From positions 1 to 52,344 of the forward strand of contig NZ_JACTAC010000015.1 in the NCBI RefSeq assembly GCF_014486675.1: DNA of 52,344 nt, given 5' to 3'. A program made the position numbers and the translations under genes. The notes under the pieces are model-generated. The model had not been told where the DNA came from. It made no database searches and saw only the letters and a list, made by a program, of their open reading frames with translations. Below are positions 8,795-16,031 of the stretch, in pieces; the first letter of the stretch is position 1; each line of letters begins with the position of its first letter. The stretch is from Flavobacterium macrobrachii (lineage in GTDB: Bacteria > Bacteroidota > Bacteroidia > Flavobacteriales > Flavobacteriaceae).

Positions 8795-9307
8795 TTAGTT
8801 TGCTAAATAATATTTAACATCAACTAACTGAATAGATTGAACAAGACCTAATTCAAGGGATATTTCTTTATCATAAGAAAAAATACAACTAGAATTAGGA
8901 CTTATTTGACTGCAGCTTGAAGTCGCTCCATTTAATAATCCTGAAGAAGAAACTGTTCCGTCTACATTTAGTGTTATGTAAGCAAATCCATTGATGGAAA
9001 AATTATTTAGATTATTCAGTTTTATATCAAATTTTAATCTACTAGTATTATTTCCTGTGTCTGGAGTATATACAAAGTTTAATACTTCATAGGAAAAGTT
9101 TTGAAGTGGTAATTGTTCTTGAATAGGTGTAATAACATAATCACATGGTACTAGAAGAGAACTTTCAGGAATAAATGTAGAACCTGATGGAGTTATAATT
9201 GTTCTACTTGGGATAACAATTGTTTTAGTACAATTATCATCGTCACTAGAGGAACATCCTAAAATAACAGTAATAGCAAATGTAAATAATAATATAGACT
9301 TTTTCAT
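8795..9307 (-). CDS. Small lipoprotein of unknown function between the two metH halves
   Basis: The 170-residue product has a typical Bacteroidota lipoprotein signal, MKKSILLFTFAITVILGCSS followed by SDDDN, with lipidated Cys18 and an acidic stretch after it that often favours surface export. The rest is beta-rich with many Ser, Thr and Asn and a few Cys (residues 26, 54, 131, 137), so an immunoglobulin-like secreted domain is plausible. I recognise no specific family. It starts 11 bases downstream of the stop of metH(N) and must be co-transcribed with it, although no role in methionine synthesis is evident. Confidence 0.75.
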   Translation of the reverse strand: MKKSILLFTFAITVILGCSSSDDDNCTKTIVIPSRTIITPSGSTFIPESSLLVPCDYVITPIQEQLPLQNFSYEVLNFVYTPDTGNNTSRLKFDIKLNNLNNFSINGFAYITLNVDGTVSSSGLLNGATSSCSQISPNSSCIFSYDKEISLELGLVQSIQLVDVKYYLAN

Positions 9308-9317
9308 TTTTTAAAAT

Positions 9318-10295
9318 TTATACTCTTCTTGGCTTGAATTCTTTGGCAACATCAGCAATTGCTTTGATATGTTCTGGTGTTGTCCCGCAACAACCACCAA
9401 TGATATTGATTAAATTATCTTGTAAATATTCTTTAATTAATGCTTGCATTTCGGCTGGTGTTTGGTCGTATTGTCCGAATGCATTTGGCAACCCAGCATT
9501 TGGATGCGCCGAAATATTGAGCTGTGTATTGTGAGCTAATCTTTTTAGATACGGTTTTAATTGGTCTGCACCAAGTGCGCAATTAAATCCAATACTTAGT
9601 AACGGAATGTGCTGAATTGAAATCAAAAACGCTTCAACTGTTTGTCCAGAAAGTGTTCTTCCTGAAGCATCAGTTATTGTTCCAGAAACCATTACAGGAA
9701 TATCTAAGTTTCGTTCATCTTTTACTTCTTCGATAGCGAAAAGTGCTGCTTTGGCATTTAGTGTGTCGAAAATGGTTTCTACTAAAAGCACATCACAACC
9801 GCCATCAATTAAGGCTTCGACTTGTTGTTTGTAGGCTATTCTTAATTCATCGAACGTTACAGCTCGATAACCCGGATCGTTTACGTCTGGTGACATTGAT
9901 GCTGTTCGGTTTGTTGGTCCGATGGAACCAGCTACAAAACGTGGTTTATCTGTAAATTCATCGGCTACTTGGCGTGCTATTTTGGCGGATTGATAGTTTA
10001 GCTCGTAAACTAAATCTTCCATGTGGTAATCTGCCATTCCGATGGTTGTTCCTGAAAATGTATTGGTTTCTACAATGTCTGCTCCAGCTTGAAAATACAG
10101 TCGATGGACTTGTTTTACGGCTTCGAGTTGGGTGATGGAAAGCAAATCGTTGTTGCCTTTTAGCGGATGTGGAAAATCTTTGAAACGCTCGCCTCGGAAG
10201 TCTTCTTCGGAGAAATTGTTTCGTTGCAGCATGGTTCCCATAGCGCCGTCAAGGACAAGGATTCTTTCTTTGATGGCTTGTTGTATTTTTGACAT
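9318..10295 (-). CDS. metH: Methionine synthase, N-terminal homocysteine-binding protein
   Basis: This 325-residue protein is the homocysteine S-methyltransferase domain of MetH as a separate polypeptide. Key features are LDGAMGTMLQ near residue 15, ETNTFSGT near 76, and the three zinc-ligating cysteines Cys239 (GFNCALGA) and Cys302/Cys303 (GGCCGTTPEH). It must work together with the cobalamin half encoded at 5975-8650. It is the first gene of the operon and is preceded, about 230 bases upstream, by a SAM-I riboswitch, so its expression should fall when SAM is abundant. Confidence 0.95.
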   Translation of the reverse strand: MSKIQQAIKERILVLDGAMGTMLQRNNFSEEDFRGERFKDFPHPLKGNNDLLSITQLEAVKQVHRLYFQAGADIVETNTFSGTTIGMADYHMEDLVYELNYQSAKIARQVADEFTDKPRFVAGSIGPTNRTASMSPDVNDPGYRAVTFDELRIAYKQQVEALIDGGCDVLLVETIFDTLNAKAALFAIEEVKDERNLDIPVMVSGTITDASGRTLSGQTVEAFLISIQHIPLLSIGFNCALGADQLKPYLKRLAHNTQLNISAHPNAGLPNAFGQYDQTPAEMQALIKEYLQDNLINIIGGCCGTTPEHIKAIADVAKEFKPRRV

Positions 10296-10354
10296 ATTTT
10301 TTAAATTTCACGAAGTTTCACTAAGAAACCCAGAGATACACAAAGATTATTAAT

Positions 10355-10402
10355 TAGCCCCGATTGTAGTCTCGTTTTTTGGAACGAGACGCAAAGCGGG
10401 AA
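10355..10402. repeat. Interspersed TAGCCCCGAT...AGCGGGAAT element with internal hairpin
   Basis: The element starts TAGCCCCGAT and ends AGCGGGAAT on the plus strand. A perfect 8-bp stem GTCTCGTT/AACGAGAC (10369-10390) lies between. This wording resembles an abundant flavobacterial intergenic repeat. Here it sits in the long leader between the SAM-I aptamer and metH(N), so the hairpin would be part of that mRNA leader. Confidence 0.55.
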
Positions 10403-10522
10403 TATGGACTGCAACAATGCGCAAGCCATTCGCTCCAGATTTCTCCAAAAGTCGAAAAGACAGTTAGGAATTCTGTTAAAATTTTATGGTATGTTATCGT
10501 GAAAGTGAGAAGAATTCTCGGG

Positions 10523-10623
10523 GTTATCTGCTCCCGATTTATCGGGATAGAATGTAGCACCTTCTTTTGGCAAAGGGTTGCTAAGCTTTCAACGGGTCTA
10601 TTCCCTCCAGCTTTCGTGATAAC
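10523..10623 (-). promoter_or_regulatory. SAM-I (S-box) riboswitch upstream of the metH-metF operon
   Basis: Read on the minus strand, the aptamer shows P1 (GTTATC/GATAAC), GGAGGGAATAGACCC, the conserved TGAAAGC and GCAACC, AGAAGGTGCTA, and a P4 hairpin (TCCCGAT/ATCGGGA). These are the diagnostic S-box segments in the right order over 101 bases. The gene start is about 230 bases downstream. A second strand at 10493-10505 (CTTTCACGATAAC) can pair with the 5' side of P1 and may form the ligand-free alternative. High SAM is expected to reduce expression of metH and metF. Confidence 0.92.
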
Positions 10624-10693
10624 GAACAATAAGTTTATGAACGTTGCAAAAGTAAAGACTAAATTTTAATTTTTTATGTATTTTTTTAATTTT

Positions 10694-11869
10694 TTATTTG
10701 GTTAGCGCTTGATCTAAATCATTTATTATATCCTGCACAGTTTCTAAACCAACCGAAACACGAACTAATCCATCAGTTATACTAACTGCCAGACGTTCTT
10801 CTACTGTCAATTTACTATGTGTAGTTGAAGCAGGATGCGTAACTATAGTTCTTGTATCACCGAGATTAGCAGAAAGTGAACATAATTTTATATTGTTTAA
10901 AAAAGACCTTCCAGCTTCAATTCCGCCTTTTACTTCAAAAGCAACTACATTACCTCCTAACTTCATTTGCTTTTTGGCTACTTCGTATTGTGGATGTGAT
11001 TTCAATAAAGGATATTTCACAGAAAGTACATTGGGATTATTTTCCAAAAAATCAGCAACTTTTAATGCATTTTCACAATGTTTTTCTACACGAACAGCCA
11101 ATGTTTCAAGGCTTTTAGACAGCACCCAAGCATTAAATGGTGATAATGCTGGTCCGGTATTTCTGGAAAACAAATAAATTTCCCTTATTAAATCGGCCTT
11201 TCCAACTGTTATTCCTCCTAAAACGCGTCCTTGTCCATCGATTAATTTGGTTGCTGAGTGAATTACCAGATCGGCGCCAAAATGAATTGGCTTTTGAAGA
11301 TAAGGTGTAGCAAAACAGTTGTCAATAATCAAAATCAAATTGTGTTTTTTGGCAAGAGTTGACAAGACTTCGAGATCAATAATATCTACTGCCGGGTTAG
11401 TTGGAGACTCGGCATATAAAATTTTGGTGTTTGGCTGAATAAAACTTTCTATTGTTTCTGGTTTATTGACATCAAAATAAGAAGTTGTAATATTCCATTT
11501 GGGGAAGTATTTGGTAAAAAGAGTATGAGTCGAACCAAAAACGCTTCCGGCAGAAACGATATGATCGCCTGAATTTAGTAATGCTGCAAATGTTGAATAA
11601 ACAGCTGCCATTCCTGTTGCAAATGCAAATCCGTCTTCTGCACCTTCCATTTGGCAAATTTTTTGCACCAACTCGCTAGTATTTGGGTTAGAAAATCTAC
11701 TGTAAATATTACGCTCTTTTTCTTCGGCAAAAGAAGCACGCATATCTTCTGCATCTTCAAAAACAAAACTTGAAGTCAGATATAACGGCACAGAATGCTC
11801 AAGATATTGAGTTCTTTCTAGTTGGTTTCTAATGGCATTGGTTTCAAATCCGAATTCAAATTCACTCAT
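10694..11869 (-). CDS. metZ: O-succinyl/O-acetylhomoserine sulfhydrylase-type trans-sulfuration enzyme (MetZ-like)
   Basis: This 391-residue PLP enzyme of the Cys/Met metabolism family has YSRFSNPNTSELVQ, the PLP-anchoring Lys208 in 'VIHSATKLIDGQGR', and the C-terminal SVGLE motif. MetZ-type enzymes make homocysteine directly from an activated homoserine and sulfide. A cystathionine gamma-synthase role cannot be excluded from sequence alone. Because the upstream gene encodes a homoserine O-acetyltransferase, O-acetylhomoserine is the probable substrate. Its ATG overlaps the stop of the OsmC gene by 4 bases (ATGA), so it is translationally coupled and lies at the end of the SAM-I controlled metX operon. 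Confidence 0.85.
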   Translation of the reverse strand: MSEFEFGFETNAIRNQLERTQYLEHSVPLYLTSSFVFEDAEDMRASFAEEKERNIYSRFSNPNTSELVQKICQMEGAEDGFAFATGMAAVYSTFAALLNSGDHIVSAGSVFGSTHTLFTKYFPKWNITTSYFDVNKPETIESFIQPNTKILYAESPTNPAVDIIDLEVLSTLAKKHNLILIIDNCFATPYLQKPIHFGADLVIHSATKLIDGQGRVLGGITVGKADLIREIYLFSRNTGPALSPFNAWVLSKSLETLAVRVEKHCENALKVADFLENNPNVLSVKYPLLKSHPQYEVAKKQMKLGGNVVAFEVKGGIEAGRSFLNNIKLCSLSANLGDTRTIVTHPASTTHSKLTVEERLAVSITDGLVRVSVGLETVQDIINDLDQALTK

Positions 11870-12291
11870 ATGGCAAGGTTATTTAGTATTACTTTATAAT
11901 TGATTTTTGCTGTTGACTCTATTGTTTTGGAAACGGAACAATATTTATCGAAAGATAATTGAGCTGCTTTCAATGCTTTTTCGGGTAGAATATTTCCTTC
12001 TAAATAGATTATAAGATTTATTTCTTTAAACGGTTTTGCCTCATCAATTTGAACCCTAATACCTTCAACTTCTGTTTTATAAGAAGTAACTTCTTGTCTT
12101 TGTTTTTTGAGAATAGAAATAATATCTATAGCGTTGCATCCGGCCAATGCAACCAGTAATAATTCCATTGGGCTTGCAGCCAAATCACTGCCTCCAAATT
12201 CGGCACGACTGTCTAATTCTATGATATGTCCTCGCTCATTTTTAGCTTGAAAATGATAGGCATCATTGATTCTATTTAAAGTAACTTTCAT
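11866..12291 (-). CDS. OsmC-family protein
   Basis: This 141-residue protein has the OsmC fold signature: 'FGGSDLAASPMELLLVALAGCNAIDI', with the conserved Cys of the AGC segment, and a second region around 'SFDKYCSVSKTI' with the other Cys. OsmC/Ohr proteins are thiol peroxidases that reduce organic hydroperoxides. The C-terminal half is typical of the YhfA-like subgroup. It is placed between the metX fusion (8-base gap) and metZ (4-base overlap), a setting that suggests a link to thiol or sulfur metabolism rather than a stand-alone stress role. Confidence 0.85.
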   Translation of the reverse strand: MKVTLNRINDAYHFQAKNERGHIIELDSRAEFGGSDLAASPMELLLVALAGCNAIDIISILKKQRQEVTSYKTEVEGIRVQIDEAKPFKEINLIIYLEGNILPEKALKAAQLSFDKYCSVSKTIESTAKINYKVILNNLAI

Positions 12292-12299
12292 ATTTATAT

Positions 12300-15200
12300 T
12301 TAATTTTTATCCGATAATCGTAAAATATCTCCAAAAACACCTCTTGCTGTAACTGCAGAACCTGCACCTGCGCCTTGAATTACAATAGGTCTATCTCCAT
12401 AAGATTCTGTGTGAATTTCAAAAAAAGAATCGGAACCTTTAAGGCCACCCAAAGTTGAATCGGCTGGTACAGAAACTAGTTTGACTTCTAAAACTCCTTT
12501 ATCTTTTTGTAAATCTCCGGATAATTCACCAATATATCTCAAAACATGATTTGGCTTTTGGTTTGCTTTTATGGTGGCATATACCGTATCTAACTCAGTA
12601 ATTCTACTAATAAAACTTTCCTTATCGCCACCTCTTAAGTTTTCAGGAATTAAATTTTGAATGCTAATTTCCTCGAATTCATTCTGAAGATCTAACTCTC
12701 TTGCCAAAATCAGTAATTTTCTTGCTACGTCATTACCGCATAAATCTTCTCTTGGATCTGGCTCGGTAAATCCTTTATCAATAGCTTCTTGTAAAACCTC
12801 ACTGAAAAGCACTTCTTTTGAAGAAAAAGTATTAAACAGATAACTTAATGTTCCTGAAAAAACACCTTTTATTTTGGTTATATTTTCACCTGAATGATGT
12901 AATAATTTAATAGTGTCAATCAATGGTAATCCGGCGCCAACATTGGTTTCATACAAATAATTTTTTTGATGAATAGCTAATGCAGCTCTTACTTCTTTAT
13001 AAAATTCATAGCTTAATGTATTGGCAACTTTATTAGAAGTAATTAAATCAAAACTGTTTTCTATTAACGGAATATAATTTTCGACAAATGAGCTGCTAGC
13101 TGTGTTATCAATTGCTATTAAATTTTCTAGGTGATTTGCATTGGCAAAAGCAATAACATCATCAATGGTATATGAAATTCCTGTTTTTTGTATTTCATTT
13201 TTCCAATTTTGATTTAAGCCATTCTTATTAAAGAGTATTTTTTTAGAATTGGCAATAGCAAAAACATTTAGTTTGATATCTTTTCGTTTTTCGATAGAAT
13301 CAGCGGAAGTTAATATCTGATTGATTAATGTTCCGCCGACCAATCCGTGTCCAAAAATAGCAATATTTATTTTCTTTGAAACCCCAAAAATTTCTCCGTG
13401 AATTACGTTTAAAGCTTTATGTAGGTCATTTTTTTTCACCACCAAACTCACGTTTTTTCCAGTAACCGTATTATTGAAAAGAATCGGTATAATTTTGTTT
13501 TTAATTAAAACTGTGTAAGGCTTGTAAAACGTACTTAAATCTTGACCAATTATAGAAATTACAGAAACGTTATCATTCACAGAAATTTTATTAACATCCT
13601 TTGAATAAAAATCATTTTCAAATTCTTTCTCTAATTCAATCATCGCTTTTGTTGCTTTATCTGCTGCAACAACAAGACCAATACCTCTTTCTGAAGAACC
13701 TTGAGAAATTATACTTACACTTATATCATGATCTCCCATTACTTTAAAAATACGAGCGTCAACACCCGTTTTTCCTAATAATCCTCTTCCTTCAAGGTTA
13801 ACCAATGCTACGTTTTCTAGTACAGAAAGTGTTTTAATTCCAACTGATTCAACATTAGAAGTTATTAATGTTCCTTTATTTTCATGATTAAAAGTATTTA
13901 AAATACGCAGCGGAATATTTTTTTCCAATAATGGTATGATAGTCTTCGCGTGAAGAATAGTTGCCCCAAAATTGGCTAATTCATTGGCTTCATTATAGGA
14001 TAAGAAATCAATTTTTTTTGCGTCCGGAACTAAATCAGGATTTGCAGTATAAATTCCATCAACATGTGTGTAATTTTGAAGTTCGACAGCATTAAGATAA
14101 TTTGCCAATAATGAAGCGGTATAATTGCTTCCGTTTCTTCCTAAAGTAGTAGCTTCATTATTGATGTTAGAACCTATAAATCCAGTAACGATATTGACAG
14201 TCGAACCATTATTTTGTTTAAAATAGGCAATTACGTTTTTCTTAGAAAGCTGTTCTAATGGTTGCGCATCACCAAACTTGGAGTCTGTTTTTATCAATTC
14301 TCTCGTGTCTGTAAAACAAGCATTTACACCTTTTTCAATTAAAACTGCTGAAAGTAATTTTGCCGAAAGTAATTCTCCCTGAGCAAGTATTTGATCTTTA
14401 ATTTTTTCGCTATAATCTCCAATTAAACTAACGCCTTCAAAAAGCTTGTCTAATTTTTCAAATTCCTCCGATAAATCAACATTGGTATAATTACCTTGCT
14501 GATACAATTTAAAACTTTCTAATAATGGCTTATAATTTCCATTTTTGGCAGCAATAGTTAAAATATCTTCTAATTCATCTGTTGCATTTCCGCGGGCAGA
14601 AACCACCACTGCGATATTTTCTCCTTTGTTCTTTTTATCAATAATAATATCTAAAACTTTATTTATTCCTTCACCATTTGATAATGATTTACCCCCAAAT
14701 TTCAATACTTTCATTTGTTTATCCTTTTTGTTTTTAAAAACGACTTCTAATAAATTTTCTAATTGTTCATATTCTATTAAAAAAGCATCGTGACCATGTT
14801 GTGATTCAATTTCGCTGTAGAATACATTATTTTTAAATTTTTTAATTTCTTCGTAGGTTTCTTTATTTTCACTTGCTGTAAAAAACAAATCAGAGTTGAT
14901 TCCTATAATGTAAATATTAGCTTCTACTTCGGAAATTATAGCTTCAAAAGATTCTCTATTTCTAGTAATATCAATCGTTTTGAGTAACTGATTCATCATT
15001 TTGTAAGCTGAAAGCTGAAATCGTTGTTGCAATTTTACACCGTGATGACTTAACCAACTTTCGACTTTAAAAGTATCTAAATGTTCATTGGTATTACGCT
15101 GAAATTTTTCTTTAATAGAATCAGGAGTACGATAACAAAGCATGGCATGAATTCTTGCGTCTTCTATGGGTTTTCGGGAATTATTAAGGATTTGTTCTTG

Positions 15201-15686
15201 TACATAACAGTTGGCTATTAACCAATCTGTTGATTTCCAATCTGTAGCAATAGGAATTAGATTCAGAGTTAATTTTGGTTCCAATGCTACCATTTCCCAT
15301 GCAATTCCTCCGCCTACAGAACCTCCAATTAAAGCAAATAATTGTTTAATTTTTAAAGCTTTAATCCCTTCAATAAAAAGCCTAGCGATATCTCTAGTAG
15401 TAAAATCTAGATAATTTTTTATTGTTCTGGTATCATAACCGTTTCCCGGCACATTAAAAGATATAACCGTGTATTTTAGAATATCAATAGTTTTATCTTC
15501 TCCAATTAAATCATTCCACCAACCATTTTCCCCAACAACATTTGAATTCCCCGTCAGCGCATGATTAACCATAGCTATTGGTGCCGAATTTAATTCGAGA
15601 CCAAAAAGTTGATAGCTTAAATAAATAACAGGATAATTTACACCACTTTCGGTAGTGAAATTTTGTAAAATGATTGTGTTTAACAT
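12300..15686 (-). CDS. Trifunctional fusion: homoserine O-acetyltransferase (MetX) - aspartokinase - homoserine dehydrogenase
   Basis: One 1128-residue polypeptide. Residues 1-315 are an alpha/beta hydrolase of the MetX type: NHALTGNS, nucleophile Ser123 in GGSVGG, Asp266 in INSDLF, and His299 in HGHDAFL. From Met325 (MKVLKFGGKSL) comes an aspartokinase with ACT domains (VALVNLEGRGLLGKTG), then homoserine dehydrogenase (IAIFGHGLVGGT, GAGLPLIDTIK, FSGTLSYLFN, FTEPDPREDL). It could convert aspartate to aspartyl phosphate and, with Asd, the semialdehyde to homoserine and on to O-acetylhomoserine. The start is ATG 15686; a TTG three codons upstream is possible. An internal start at 14714 could give free ThrA. 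A SAM-I riboswitch lies 76 bases upstream. Confidence 0.92.
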   Translation of the reverse strand: MLNTIILQNFTTESGVNYPVIYLSYQLFGLELNSAPIAMVNHALTGNSNVVGENGWWNDLIGEDKTIDILKYTVISFNVPGNGYDTRTIKNYLDFTTRDIARLFIEGIKALKIKQLFALIGGSVGGGIAWEMVALEPKLTLNLIPIATDWKSTDWLIANCYVQEQILNNSRKPIEDARIHAMLCYRTPDSIKEKFQRNTNEHLDTFKVESWLSHHGVKLQQRFQLSAYKMMNQLLKTIDITRNRESFEAIISEVEANIYIIGINSDLFFTASENKETYEEIKKFKNNVFYSEIESQHGHDAFLIEYEQLENLLEVVFKNKKDKQMKVLKFGGKSLSNGEGINKVLDIIIDKKNKGENIAVVVSARGNATDELEDILTIAAKNGNYKPLLESFKLYQQGNYTNVDLSEEFEKLDKLFEGVSLIGDYSEKIKDQILAQGELLSAKLLSAVLIEKGVNACFTDTRELIKTDSKFGDAQPLEQLSKKNVIAYFKQNNGSTVNIVTGFIGSNINNEATTLGRNGSNYTASLLANYLNAVELQNYTHVDGIYTANPDLVPDAKKIDFLSYNEANELANFGATILHAKTIIPLLEKNIPLRILNTFNHENKGTLITSNVESVGIKTLSVLENVALVNLEGRGLLGKTGVDARIFKVMGDHDISVSIISQGSSERGIGLVVAADKATKAMIELEKEFENDFYSKDVNKISVNDNVSVISIIGQDLSTFYKPYTVLIKNKIIPILFNNTVTGKNVSLVVKKNDLHKALNVIHGEIFGVSKKINIAIFGHGLVGGTLINQILTSADSIEKRKDIKLNVFAIANSKKILFNKNGLNQNWKNEIQKTGISYTIDDVIAFANANHLENLIAIDNTASSSFVENYIPLIENSFDLITSNKVANTLSYEFYKEVRAALAIHQKNYLYETNVGAGLPLIDTIKLLHHSGENITKIKGVFSGTLSYLFNTFSSKEVLFSEVLQEAIDKGFTEPDPREDLCGNDVARKLLILARELDLQNEFEEISIQNLIPENLRGGDKESFISRITELDTVYATIKANQKPNHVLRYIGELSGDLQKDKGVLEVKLVSVPADSTLGGLKGSDSFFEIHTESYGDRPIVIQGAGAGSAVTARGVFGDILRLSDKN

Positions 15687-15738
15687 ATTTTCCAATTTAA
15701 ATCTTAATGATTTGTGCCTGGAAATATCATATAGAAAG
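15684..15738 (-). promoter_or_regulatory. Predicted expression platform of the metX SAM-I riboswitch
   Basis: On the minus strand CTTTCTATATGAT (15726-15738) can pair with the 5' P1/P2 strand of the aptamer (GTTATAAAGAAAG), with one mismatch and two wobbles. The next segment, ATATTTCCAG (15718-15727), can pair with TTGGAAAATATG (15684-15695), which contains the start codon. The two pairings compete at their junction, which suggests a translational off-switch. The structure is inferred by eye, not folded. Confidence 0.5.
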
Positions 15739-15761
15739 TTTAGAAAAAACTAGCTTTTTGT

Positions 15762-15861
15762 GTTATCTTCTCTCAATTCTGAGATAGAATTTAGCACCTT
15801 CTACGGGTTGTAGGGTTGCTAAGCTTTCATTGGGTCTATTCCCTCCAGCTTTCTTTATAAC
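15762..15861 (-). promoter_or_regulatory. SAM-I (S-box) riboswitch upstream of the metX fusion
   Basis: The minus strand shows P1 (GTTATA/GATAAC), GGAGGGAATAGACCC, ATGAAAGC, GCAACC, a P3 hairpin (CTAC...GTAG), AAGGTGCTAAATTC and a P4 hairpin (TCTCA/TGAGA). All conserved S-box segments are present in order over 100 bases. It is about 75% identical by eye to the copy at 10523-10623, so both belong to one SAM regulon. Confidence 0.93.
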
Positions 15862-15963
15862 ATTCCAAAAATTTTATGAACTTAAAGGCGCAAAATAACT
15901 ACTTGTTTATTAAAAACGCAAATTTTAAACCAATTGATTTTAAATAATATTTTCAAAAACCGC

Positions 15964-16020
15964 TTAAAAATCAGCTTTCAAATCCTCAACTTCTTCTAAT
16001 CCAACAAACGAATTAAATCT
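15964..16020 (-). pseudogene. Fossil C-terminus of a trans-sulfuration PLP enzyme
   Basis: The minus strand reads RFNSFVGLEEVEDLKADF and then stops. This matches the end of MetB/MetY/MetZ-type enzymes; MetY in this window ends with RLSVGLEDIDDLKTDL. No upstream part of the gene remains because the siroheme-TSUP gene begins its 3' end at 16032. It looks like the last trace of a deleted paralogue between the sulfate operon and the metX operon. Confidence 0.6.
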
Positions 16021-16031
16021 TTTGTAACATT

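Noticed and set aside
10354..10629. 91-codon open frame on the minus strand and a 96-codon frame on the plus strand over the metH leader
   Set aside because: Both lie across the SAM-I aptamer and the dispersed repeat; the protein sequences look like nothing and the RNA explanation accounts for the conservation.
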